Assembly: GCA_025642065.1 (NCBI GenBank)
Contig: JAODUP010001180.1
Coordinates: forward strand, 1 to 64,000
DNA from: Paralvinella palmiformis
Taxonomy: Eukaryota > Annelida > Polychaeta > Terebellida > Alvinellidae
Direction: 5' to 3'
Length of the DNA stretch: 64,000 bases
Part shown: positions 1 through 10,734 of the stretch, piece after piece
Layout of the letters: each line of letters opens with the position of its first letter
Numbering within the stretch: the first letter of the stretch is position 1
Program-made: the position numbers and the translations under genes
The notes under the pieces: generated by a model
What the model was told of the DNA's origin: nothing
What the model saw: the letters and a program-made list of their open reading frames with translations, nothing else
The model's database searches: none

Positions 1-245
1 CCTCATTCAAAAAAGGGTTGTTCTGAGGTGCTTCATACACTAAAACATAGAATATATATGTATATATAATAAATAAACAGCTAAAAATACAATAGTATGA
101 TAAAACAATTAGGAATAAGCAATATTAAAAAGATTTTTTGACTAGATTTAAACATATTAAATGAGGAACATCGTCGAAGAGCATTTGACAGGCGATTCCA
201 CAGGTGAGGCATAGGAGTCTTAAGGCATGATCTAAATCGTCTACA
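1..245 (-). mobile_element. LINE-E 3' fragment (CR1-like C-terminus)
   Basis: Read on the minus strand from about 245 down to 100, the frame gives the typical C-terminal pattern of CR1/L2-type reverse transcriptases (TPMPHLWNRL, then FKSS with a hydrophobic end). In the second copy the fragment ends in a LINE-like tail (gaggtgctatacaaat, then ATT-rich). The upstream reverse transcriptase is absent and replaced by a CA/TA tract. The same fragment sits at 5396-5684 and, inverted, at 13978-14250, so it was there before the unit was duplicated. Confidence 0.6.
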
Positions 246-367
<122 letters not shown>

Positions 368-2564
368 CAAATCCAACGTTTGGCATAACAAGTATTCTCA
401 GTTGATTAATATTCACTTGGCTAATTACCAACTTACAAGCAAGTGTTTTGATTACTAATTGGCAACAGACACCAGCGAATTTTAGCAGTTGTGTAATAAT
501 TACGGAATATTTCAAAGAATACTCCGTGAATATTTACCAATTAAAATAAACTCAAGAGTGTTTGTTCTTAATTCTCATTACAACATCGTGATGACTAAAC
601 GTAAACACGCATCCATAGACAAAAAACTACAGACTATTTTCTGTTTAATACCAAGCACCAAATCTCTTGTCGGATTTTCTTAATATGTAATTTTATAATG
701 ATATTGTTTGATATCTTGTATGTCTAAATAGACTTCTCTTTCTCATTATGACTCTTTACTAAACCTATAAAGTACAACAACATATTGGAATTCTAAACAT
801 TATATTTACAATATAGAACTGTAGATGATATTATGAATTTAGGAGATAATATCTTAGCTGGTTACCAATTCATCGCCCGGATTATAATACTAGTTATGTA
901 TAAAGATGAATTGACATACATGTTAATGGATTCCTTTAAAGAACAGAGAGTTTTTACTTTTATTTATTTCAGTCAATAGACCCACAGTAGTTTAATTACT
1001 TTCTAACCAATTCTGCAGCCGAAGATATGTCAACCAATTAATGTCCAAGTTGTTATTATCCAGATAATAGTTTATCCTTCTTCAGTGTCAATCTAACAAT
1101 AAACAGACAAACTCCTAATATCCACAAATCTATTTTTTATTCATGCATCATTACCTTTCCTATTAGACCTCTGGATCATAAAAGACATACAAATATTCCC
1201 CAGTGTGTTAAAGAAGTCAAATAAACGACTAACATATATTAGATAAGAAATATAAATTGTCATTTATTGTCCCTTAATACAGATAACCCATTGACATCTG
1301 CAACCATTCACAACTCTATACCTACAGTTGTTAAGTCTAACAGAAATATTTTGCTACACATAACAACAGACTACTTTATATAAGATGTCACTTCTAGGAT
1401 TTAGTCTGAACCCTTTTGTTTTTATTACTTTGGGTAAATCTAAGCCAATCGTAACACACTACTTACCTAATAATAAATATATGATATTATTACCTCGCAA
1501 CTAATCACCAGAAATACTGATCTAGATACAATTAAGCAAAAATGTTTATTCTTTGGTCAGAATAATAGTATTTGGTTCATAATAAAAAGTAAGCAATACA
1601 AATTATACAGAAAGACATAAAATGAGCATTCTTTAATAATTATCTTATATCTATTTAGTATTACAGAAAAGGGAATACAAATCTGTTTATTTTTATAGAT
1701 GCCTTGCTACTACTAGTAACATTACATCAAATATGATTTAATTGTTAATAAGTAACTTGTATGATAATGTTTGTTAAATCTATTTTATTTTCAAACATGA
1801 ATAATGATGTTTGTTAAATATATTTCATCCAGTTCAGAAATTCTATATTGTCTTAAACGTGTGTAAATTTCAGTTCTTTTATTTTGAAAGTTTTTTAGGT
1901 TTGATGATTACTTAACATCAGATATCGGTGAGAATATTAACTCAAACATGATCGAAGTTAAACAATATTTCTATGTTATATTACCTAATCAAGTCAAAAT
2001 GACATAGTTTATTGCTCTATATACAGTAATCTAGTATTTAGTCCTGTGCATATCCCGTGATGACATCTTGTTTACAAAATTGATGTACAAAACAATAAGA
2101 TAAAAGAACATATTGCATTCCTTTCTATTATATATAGGATGAAAGCAAAAACATATAATTTGTTTGTCTTATTTTTTCCCAAACCTAGTGCGTGTAATCT
2201 GTTAATGAAAAGTTCATTAAAAGGTCAAAATCAAATTATAGCTAAAGGTTATTAGAACTTAGTTTCGGTAAATATAATCTGTTTACTATCCATAACTAAT
2301 TAATATAGTTACGTATTGAACATCTTAGAACGTCATATTTAAGTATTCACTTGATTAAACTATATTTTATTGTTTATATAGTTATTGTTATATAAGCAAT
2401 ATTGTTTAGATCGTTATTATTTTATGAATTTTGTTTAAAGAAATAACAATGATGGAAGAACTGTTATGAATTAACCTTTACGTACTCGCGAATAAATATG
2501 TGTACATTAAAGTAAAATAATCTATGTGTCTGTAAATGGAAAATCCCAGACTTACATACACACA

Positions 2565-2565
<1 letters not shown>

Positions 2566-2612
<47 letters not shown>

Positions 2613-2665
2613 GGGAGAGAGAGGGGAGGGAGGGAGGGAGAGGGGTGAGCGAGAGAGAACAAATA
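2566..2665. repeat. (TA)n followed by GA-rich tract
   Basis: TA dinucleotides from about 2566 to 2612 are followed by a purine-only GA/GGGA stretch to about 2660. Three overlapping spurious open frames come from this tract. Confidence 0.95.
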
Positions 2666-4718
2666 AACCAGCCAGAATGGGCATAGCGAGACCTACTCGT
2701 GTTCAAGATTTTAGCAATAAATGCTAAATGCAAAGTCTGTGTCAGAAATATAAACCGATTTAGAGTTGTGTGTTTTCATAATTTTTGGAATATCATTAAC
2801 AGATTATGACTGAATGTGCTTAATTCGTTAAAACCAAATACATTTTTTAGATTAAATATGTCTAAATAGGCCTCTGTTTCTCATTTTGACCTTTGTTGAC
2901 ACTTTTGACCCTAAATCCATTACGTACGACAGCATATTGGAATTCAAAATGTTTCATTTACAATGTAGAACTGTAGATGATATTATGAATTTAAGAGATA
3001 AAATCTTAACCAATTAATTGGGGAACTTAACTCTAATTGATATATTAGTTCTTCATAAAAACTGGATTTTTCGTTGTACTTTTTTCGACGCCTTATTTAT
3101 TATACCATTTATCCCAAAAATTCAATTGGCTAACATTTCGTTGATTCCCTTAGATAACAAACACATTTGTATTTTTATTTATTTAGACAACAACCTTAGA
3201 TAGTCTCATTACATTTTGTCCCAGTTTCTATTATACAGCTAATATCTCCAACCTAATAGCTATTCCTTACACTTAATTAATTACCAGCAGATTACTCATA
3301 TTATATTACTAATCTTTTAATAATCATTTAGATCATATACCACGATCACAGATGAAGTCCTAATATCCATAAATCTATTTTGGGCATGCATCATTACCTT
3401 TCTTATTCGACTTCTGAGTGCTAAAAGACGTAAATATTCCCCAGTGTTTTAAAGAAGTCAAGTAAACGACTAACATATATTTGATAAGAAATATAAAATG
3501 TTATTTACTCTCCCTTAGTACAGATAACCCGCTGACATCTACAATATTTATTTATTTATGAACAGTTATCAAGTCTAGCAGAGATCATTGGTTTACAAAC
3601 AACAACAACAAACTACTTTATATAACATGTCACGTCTCGGACTTTGGACTTTGCAATTATTCAACCCCGAATGGGTTTTTTTTTCCCAAATTTTTAAAAT
3701 TTAAAAAAAAGCTAAAATATTTATTCTTTGGCCATAGCAAATATATTTAAATATATTCTGCTTAGTATAAAACGATTGCCTCTTGTTACAAATACAACAC
3801 ATCTTGGAAAGATACTAGATCTTTATTATAAAATTTATATATAAAGTTTATTATATGTGGAAAATGTCATTGCCATTGGTAAAATAAATGGTGTACTACA
3901 CAAAAAGAAATTCTACATATCTACGTATCAAATGTACAGTAATCCAAAGAATTATATAAATCTTGACTATGAAAACTTTGTTTGTTAAATATATTTAATC
4001 CATTTAGGAAATTCTATCATGTCTTAAACGTGTGTAATTTTCAGTTATTCTTCTATTTTGGATCCTCTATTAACTTGTATGCTTTAATAGTAATATTACG
4101 TAATCACATATTGATGAGTTCAAAGCTAGGTGTTTATATCCATTATGAATTGGTGATCTTTTTCCTATAGCTTTTTCTTGTTGCGCCTGTAGATTTCGCT
4201 TTTCTAATATTATAAAGAATGAGCAATAATGGAAAATCTTATTCCTTTTTTAGCAAAATGATAAACATATTTTCAATCTTGTATGCTGATAAGAATTGTT
4301 GCTGAAGGAGAATGGGAATGGGAAATAGAAGCTGTTTCAGTTTCAATGTGAAATGGTGAAGTGCTTAAAGATCATTGTCAAGTCCTCAAAGAGTTATATT
4401 CTCTGAATCCCTAAATACCAAGATAATACATTCTGTCATCTCTATTACATCTTGTGTGTCTAGGAAATAATAGAGAAAATCGTCGTCTTTCTAGTAACAG
4501 AAAACGTCAAATGAAGTAAGTATTTATACCAGGACCATATTATCCACAAGACTGACTAGACTAAAGCCTTGGGGCCCCGCATGGACCAGGAGCCCTTCAA
4601 TTTATTTTAATGTGGTATTATCACCAGCGCCCTAGGGTTTCAATTGTTAAAGACACTTTGCACTCTACGCTGTATTGATACAAATACATTTATCCATATC
4701 TATATTCTCTCAAAATTG

Positions 4719-4721
<3 letters not shown>

Positions 4722-4766
<45 letters not shown>
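4722..4766. repeat. (TA)n microsatellite
   Basis: Uninterrupted TA dinucleotides. The inverted M copy has a much shorter tract at the matching place (14886-14912), so tract length changed after duplication. Confidence 0.95.
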
Positions 4767-4769
<3 letters not shown>

Positions 4770-5395
4770 AAAAACGATTATTTAAATAATATTTTTACAA
4801 ATTGAAATTAGAATTCTTCAGGAAACCTGCTAAATGGATATACGACTATGTACTGCGGACTATTGCCTATCGTAACAAGGTAGAGTGTCAGCTGTAGTAA
4901 GTGAAAAATTAAAGTACCATATGGTTGCTGACTTCCTTAAACATTTTCTATAATTTCAGCCCTTTGTCCTGATTTTTTTTATAATGAACACAATATTTGT
5001 CAAATATTTATTCATATTTCATAAAACTTTAAAAAATTAAGGGGGATATCTTCTACCTCTTTGTTGTAACTTTGACCAAATGTTATCCCCTTTATTTTAT
5101 CCATAAACAATTTACAACATCGTTCTCTTCGGGAAAAATTTTGGGGAAACAAATCACAAATTCATTATCGCGAGGGATGTCATAAGAGATTCTGGATCAA
5201 ATCAGTAGACTTTTGGTGGTTATCATAGAATCCGACAACTGAAACTTGAGGAATTTGTTTCCATATGGAGTAACCTCATAGTCATATGTACGAGATGTGA
5301 CCTGTGATGAGGCTTAGCAAATCAACTCAATTATCTTGTCATTGTCTCCATTCACTTTCCGTATCTGATTGGATACTTTATACATAAACTTCAAA

Positions 5396-5684
5396 CCTAA
5401 TTATATAATAATTATATATGATTTGTATAGCACCTCATTCAACAAAGTTGTTCTGAGGTGATTCATACACTAAAACATAGAATATATATGTATATATAAT
5501 AAATAAACAGCTAAAAATACAATAGTATGATAAAACAATTAGGAATAAGAATTATTAAAAAGAAGATTCTTTTACTAGATTTAAACATATTAAATGAGGA
5601 ACATCGTCGAAGAGCATTTGACAGGCGATTCCACAGGTGAGGCATAGGAGTCTTAAGGCATGATCTAAATCGTCTACACCACAC
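5396..5684 (-). mobile_element. LINE-E 3' fragment, second copy
   Basis: Same minus-strand C-terminal frame as at 1-245, here with the 3' tail complete: the minus strand reads gaggtgctatacaaat and then AT/ATT-rich sequence to about 5396. The body joins a CA/TA tract at 5685. It marks the start of M copy 2. Confidence 0.6.
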
Positions 5685-5726
5685 ACACACATACATGCAT
5701 ACACACACACACACACACACACACAT

Positions 5727-5790
<64 letters not shown>
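5685..5790. repeat. (CA)n/(TA)n compound microsatellite
   Basis: Equivalent of 246-366 in the second M copy, with different CA and TA lengths. Confidence 0.97.
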
Positions 5791-5798
<8 letters not shown>

Positions 5799-6900
5799 TA
5801 TAAACAAATCCCAACGTTTGGCATAACAAGTATTCTCAGTTGATTAATATTCACTTGGCTAATTACCAACTTACAAGCAAGTGTTTTGATTACTAATTGG
5901 CAACAGACACCAGCGAATTTTAGCAGTTTATGTAATAATTACGGAATATTTCAAAGAAAACTCCGTGAATATTTACCAATTAAAATAAACTCAGAGTGTT
6001 TGTTCTTAATTCTCATTACAACATCGTGATGACTAAACGTAAACACGCATCCATAGACACAAAGCTACAGACTATTTTCTGTTTAATACCAAGCACCAAA
6101 TCTCTTTGTCGGATTTTCTTAATATGTAATTTTATAATGATATTGTTTGATATCTTGTATGTCTAAATAGACTTCTCTTTCTCATTATGACTCTTTACTA
6201 AACCTATAAAGTACAACAACATATTGGAATTCTAAACATTATATTTACAATGTAGAACTGTAGATGATATTATGAATTTAGGAGATAATATCTTAGCTGG
6301 TTACCAATTCATCGCCCGGATTATAATACTAGTTATGTATAAAGATGAATTGACATACATGTTAATGGATTCCTTTAAAGAACAGAGAGTTTTTACTTTT
6401 ATTTATTTCAGTCAACAGACCCACAGTAGTTTAATTACTTTTTGACCAATTCTACAGCCGAAGATATGTCAACCAAAATTAATGTCCAAGTTGTTATTAT
6501 CCAGATAATAGTTTATCCTTCTTCAGTGTCAATCTAATAATAAACAGACAAACTCCTAATATCCACAAATCTATTTTTTATTCATGCATCATTACCTTTC
6601 CTATTCGACGTCTGGATCATAAAAGACATACAAATATTCCCCAGTGTGTTAAAGAAGTCAAATAAACGACTAACATATATTAGATAAGAAATATAAATTG
6701 TCATTTATTGTCCCTTAACACAGATAACCCATTGACATCTGCAACCATTCACAACTCTATACCTACAGTTGTTAAAGCTACACACAACAACAGACTACTT
6801 TATATAAGATATGACATCTAGAGCTTAGTCTGAACCTATTGTTATTATTACTTTGGGCAAATCTAAGCCAATCATACCACTGTCTTTACCTAATAATAGA

Positions 6901-7482
6901 TACAGTAAAAGTTGGTTACTACGAAATTCGAGGGGAATGGGAATTCATTTCGTTATAATGGTACTTCGAATTGTCCCAGTTTTCAAATCTATGTGTAATT
7001 TGTGTATCAGCTATTAGTTACAGATGTATAAGGTATAATTGGTGAAAATAACACTGTTTCATTACTTGTATTGCCTGATGTTTTGCCGTGAATGGAAGAC
7101 ACGAAGTAAATGTGTTATTAGTCTTTGATTTGAGTCTTAGATTTAACTTTTTGGTAAAGTTCATCAAGAGCTTGCAACTTTGTGTCAATATATACTGGTT
7201 TACGTTTGCTATCCAATTGCGATATTTGATTACTGATCCTGTCTTGTCTGGTTGAAATTTGGGTAGTGACCCCTGGCTGTCGCCTATTGGGCACAGTCAG
7301 CTGATGTTGACTTCCACTAGGCCATAGAGGCGGTGTGTTCTGTCTTTATTGTTGATGTTCGTATTTATAGGGTGCATTCTGTAGAAGTGGTGTTATGACA
7401 TCTGGTAGGATTGCTGATTTTCTTATAATCAATGCTGCTAGTTTGTACTCTTCAGGGCGGAGACGACCTGATAGAAATAAAA
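6901..7482 (-). mobile_element. Pogo/Tigger-like DNA transposon fragment
   Basis: Copy 1 of the M unit has no counterpart to this stretch, so it is an insertion or a segment lost there. Its left edge reads TACAGTAAAAG and continues with the acgaaattcgagggg and ttcgttataatgg words typical of pogo/Tigger terminal inverted repeats, preceded by TA, the expected target. The opposite terminal repeat is not visible near 7482, so only one end survives. A broken minus-strand frame (7118-7480) fills the inner part. Family assignment rests on the terminal pattern only. Confidence 0.55.
7118..7480 (-). pseudogene. Broken coding fragment inside pogo-like insert
   Basis: The minus strand stays open from 7480 down to a stop at 7118, except for one internal TAA about a third of the way in. 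Codon usage and composition look like protein: an N-terminal part with RLRPEEYKLAALI and LPDVITPLLQ, a proline/glutamine-rich middle, and a helical charged C-terminus with KLQALDELYQKVK. It ends about 215 bp before the transposon-like terminus, as the 3' end of an element gene would. I do not recognise the protein. It could be the C-terminus of the element's own protein or a captured host exon. Confidence 0.45.
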
Positions 7483-7786
7483 TGTTTGGTTCATAATAAA
7501 AACATAAGTAATAAATACTTTACAGAAAGACATAAAATGAGCATATTTTGATAATTATCTTATGTCTATTTAGTATTACAGAAACGAGACTACAAATCTG
7601 CTCATTTGTAATGGATGCCTTGATACTACTAGTACAGCGACATTAATTATGATTTAATTGCTAAGTAGCTGGTAAAATAATGTTTGTTAAATCTGCTTTA
7701 ATAATAAACTAGTAGAGTGATGTTTGTTAAATATATTTCATCCAGTTCCGAAATTCCACCATCTCCCAGGTGTGTGTAAGTTTCAG

Positions 7787-7973
7787 TTCTTCTTCTATTT
7801 TGAAAGAAACATCGTTTAGATTTGATGTTTTCAATGCAGCATTATATAATCAAATTTTGATGAGTACCAAACTATATTTTTGTATCCACTGCGAACCTAT
7901 GATCTTATTTCCGGTAGATTTATTTTGCTGCACCTGTATATTTTACTTTTTCCAATATAATAACCTCGGGTAG
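7787..7973 (+). other. Exon-like open frame in M unit
   Basis: A polypyrimidine-like run ending tttcag at 7786 is followed by an open frame to a TAG at 7973. The related M copies at about 1860, 4037 and 15570 (inverted) keep the acceptor-like site. A central stretch (ILMSTKL here, ILMSSKL there, then IH) is shared, although the frame is broken in those copies. This could be the terminal exon of a duplicated gene, or simply repeat DNA that happens to be open. No family recognised. Confidence 0.2.
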
Positions 7974-8062
7974 TAAATATTATGAAAAATTATAGTAAAC
8001 AAAGACGCTAAAATGTATTTCTATTTTAGGAGAATAATGATAAACATATTTTGCATTCTTGG

Positions 8063-8650
8063 GTATATTTTACTCATAGTCCAGGCACAATTGAAAGTTC
8101 ATCAACAAATGATCAGACGGAGTGGAAACTTAACAAGGATAAGCAAATCTGAAAATGTGAGTTTTAAAATGGTGACGGAAAGAAATTATGCTTTTTGGTG
8201 ACTTACCGTGTTCAGTGTGTGAATTCCAAAGAGTAGGGATAGCAACTGAAAAAGCACGAGTCCCAGAATGAGTTTTAAACCATGGGAACAGACAACAACT
8301 GAAAACCAGATGAACGGAGCTTGGAGAATACATACGAAGGTTCTCCAGAAGAAATGTTTGATAGGCAATGATACAGAGTTTGAAAATGAAGCGAGATTGA
8401 ACAGAAAAAGAGATATATGGAGTGGGATAGAATGAGAAATCGAGGAGACCGTCTGACAATCCTAGCTAAGAAGTTCTGAAAACATTGAGGTTGCAGTTAT
8501 CATAGTAATGAGTGATGTAGCAATGGTTTTGGCGATTAGAAGACAAATATAGCGCCGAATACGGCGAAGGTCACGAATATGATAGAAGCAGCAGCGACAT
8601 GTCTGAGAAATATGTTTTCTGAGATTAAAATCGCTAGATAACATGGCCCT
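8063..8650 (-). mobile_element. LINE-C 3' fragment (CR1/L2-like)
   Basis: Minus-strand frames give the usual end of a non-LTR reverse transcriptase in two parts. 8644-8462 has DFNLRKHISQTCR and LRRIRRYI, and 8459-8130 has GTRAFSVAIPTLWNS and FRHHFKTHIFRFAYP. A frame break lies between them. The 3' untranslated end reaches about 8063, where M-unit sequence resumes. A shorter plus-strand relative sits at 19707-19911. It is 5'-truncated and inactive. Confidence 0.75.
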
Positions 8651-8849
8651 GGTTTGTAAGCCTTACATTTTTCATCCCCTCATAATAGTGAATTACTATA
8701 ATGCCTTATACTTTGTTGACTTCCTTAATCATCCTTCTATAATTTAAGCCGGTTAATCAAATGATTGTTTTTTGCTAATTAACAGCAAATGTGTCAAAAT
8801 ATTGCATTCACATTTCATGCAATATTATAAGGAAAAGGCAATATTCGAG

Positions 8850-9540
8850 AAAGACAATGGTAGTCCGCATTCTGGTGTACTCTTTGATATACGATGGAAA
8901 ACTAGATGGGAGTACCATTATATGTTAAAAGAATTAAGTGTAACAAGGAACAAATAAGTGTTAAACAAATATCTGAAGGTTTATCGGGCACATGTTTCTG
9001 GGCTGAGACTAAACAAATTATTGGTCTTCATAATACCCTGCCAAATACAGTAGGTGGTGTTCAGGGGAGTTCTAATATTGCGGATATATTCCAGGAAAAA
9101 TATGTCATTATATAGCTGTGTGTCATTTGATCCTCACCAAATGGCAGTACTGTTGGAAGAAACAAAGCTTGGCATTGGTAATATGGTCGATCGCTGATCA
9201 GCGTCATTTATCATTGATGATATTAACTCGTCTATTTTATTACTGAAACCTGATAAATCTGGTGGTCTGTCAGGATGTTCATCTGATCACATAATCAATG
9301 GTACTCGTTTATAACATACTTAAATATTTAAAACATACTGCATGCCACTGTATGGTACCTAGCTTTGGAATTATGATAATAAAGGTATCGACACTTTCAA
9401 TGTTACAAGGCGAAAGGCTATTTCGCAGGCTACTCAACCTGCCAACCACAACCCATTGTAATATACTACCATATATTTGTGATGATATACCGTCAAACAT
9501 ACAATTATATAAGCGCATTATCTCTTTTCTTAATGGCTAA
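8850..9540 (+). mobile_element. LINE-D fragment (pre-RT and RT fingers region)
   Basis: Plus-strand frames with shifts show the region just before and into a non-LTR reverse transcriptase: FWAETKQI, then VGGVQGSSNIADIFQEKY (about 8990-9110), then a segment with LLEETKLGIGN and LLLKPDKSGG with a DHI (to about 9300), then the stretch leading to VPSFGIM (about 9350). The catalytic YxDD part is absent. This family differs from LINE-A, B, C and E. Confidence 0.6.
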
Positions 9541-9955
9541 TCAAAATCTACCAATGTAATCACATCTGTTTGTTATCGATTGGTTATTAATGGTAGTGGT
9601 TCTTCTGTAAGCAATACCATATCAACTCTATCATAAATGTGGTGAGTAACTAGATGATATGTATGTACCATCAACAAAAAGACTTACATGCATTGATGAC
9701 AGTTTAGCTACCACCTGCAGTGTGGTACATGATGGTTTTTTTACACATGAAGCATATTAATCATTATTTCTCAAATATCTACATATTTAATGCTTCAGAA
9801 TTGCATTGGATCTTAAATACACTCTGCACTGAATAGTTACTGCATTTTCACAAATTAGCTATAAATACACAAAGTTGTATATTTAATATCTGTTTGCTTG
9901 TTCAATTATGTTTGTATTTTGTTTTTGTAATAGTATATTCTATGAATATAATAAA

Positions 9956-9956
<1 letters not shown>
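9541..9956. other. AT-rich sequence, nothing recognised
   Basis: No coding pattern, repeat homology elsewhere in the window or structural RNA was seen between LINE-D and the long TA tract. Confidence 0.5.
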
Positions 9957-10041
<85 letters not shown>

Positions 10042-10051
10042 TTGTGTGTGG

Positions 10052-10138
<87 letters not shown>
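9957..10138. repeat. (TA)n-(TG)n-(TATG)n-(TA)n compound microsatellite
   Basis: About 180 bp of almost perfect alternating purine-pyrimidine sequence: TA to about 10028, TG, then TATG repeats, then TA again to 10134. Five overlapping false open frames arise here on both strands. Confidence 0.97.
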
Positions 10139-10142
<4 letters not shown>

Positions 10143-10171
10143 ATATATTATAAACACACACACTGGAATGG

Positions 10172-10245
10172 CACTATAGCGAAGTTGAGGGGGAACAATT
10201 GAAATACATCGCTATAGGAATCTTTCGTGATAAGAGTGATTCGTT
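10172..10245. mobile_element. Pogo/Tigger-like terminal repeat remnant
   Basis: The stretch starting cactatagcgaagttgagg and continuing with tcgctataggaatctttcg has the repeated cgctata/ttcg words and the g-run spacing of pogo-type termini. It lies right beside a TA tract, the preferred target. No partner end or coding part was found. Confidence 0.35.
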
Positions 10246-10734
10246 GATATATATACATCAATATTGAATACAGATAAATGAAATAACGTTAAATGCAAGT
10301 CAGACTATCATATTTGCAAATACGTGGATCCCGGGAAACAGCCCATCAACTCAGATACTAGACGAATTCGAACATGAATTGGTGATAATTGCGGCTAAGC
10401 AAGATGTTTATGATGTCATCATTCAATAATGATTGCATTTATTCATGTTTATGTGATATAAATTGTATCTTTAATGGTAATTATGATTACTTTATAATTT
10501 AATCGTAATCACTGTATTCTCAAGTAATCGTAATAGATTACACCGGTCATGTAATCACTGCATTCGAATCTCCATCCTATCGGCTTACAGAGCAAAGTTC
10601 TAACCATGGCGTTATCGGAATAAAAATGGAAGTATTTATATAAATTACCTGTGGATAAAGCAACAAGAACGTGCACGTCGAATTAGTTGTACGCTAAGTG
10701 AATATATTGAAACATGATCTACACTAAATTAAAA
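10246..10734. other. AT-rich sequence left of palindrome
   Basis: Apart from the tRNA-like element there is no recognisable gene. A TAATC/GATTA-rich stretch at 10440-10540 may belong to the same old SINE. Confidence 0.4.
10548..10618 (-). pseudogene. tRNA-like sequence (Thr-like), possible SINE head
   Basis: On the minus strand the order is tRNA-like: atggttagaac as an A-box-like stretch, ctctgtaagc resembling an anticodon loop with TGT, then gattcgaatg as a B-box-like stretch. The acceptor stem does not pair well and there is no clean CCA-ready end, so it is not a functional tRNA. It is either a tRNA pseudogene or the head of an old SINE whose body would run toward 10440. Confidence 0.35.

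Larger units (their letters stand above)
5433..8850 (+). repeat. M unit, copy 2 (interrupted by mobile elements)
   Basis: Direct repeat of 1-3400 or so. Homology is interrupted at 6901-7482 by a pogo-like insert and at 8063-8650 by LINE-C. It resumes at 8660-8850, where it matches about 4895-5030, and is lost where LINE-D begins. Confidence 0.8.

Noticed and set aside
8013..8201. Open frame with a signal-peptide-like start (INIFCILGYILLIVQAQ) and donor-like GTGAGT end
   Set aside because: The first part is ordinary M-unit sequence (compare 4256-4280) and the rest is the antisense of the LINE-C 3' end, so the frame is a chance join across an insertion edge.
9894..10202. Overlapping 70-100 codon frames rich in Ile-Tyr
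   Set aside because: Translations of the TA/TG microsatellite. The same applies to frames at 81-515, 2464-2733, 5511-5869, 21507-21797 and 29605-29847.
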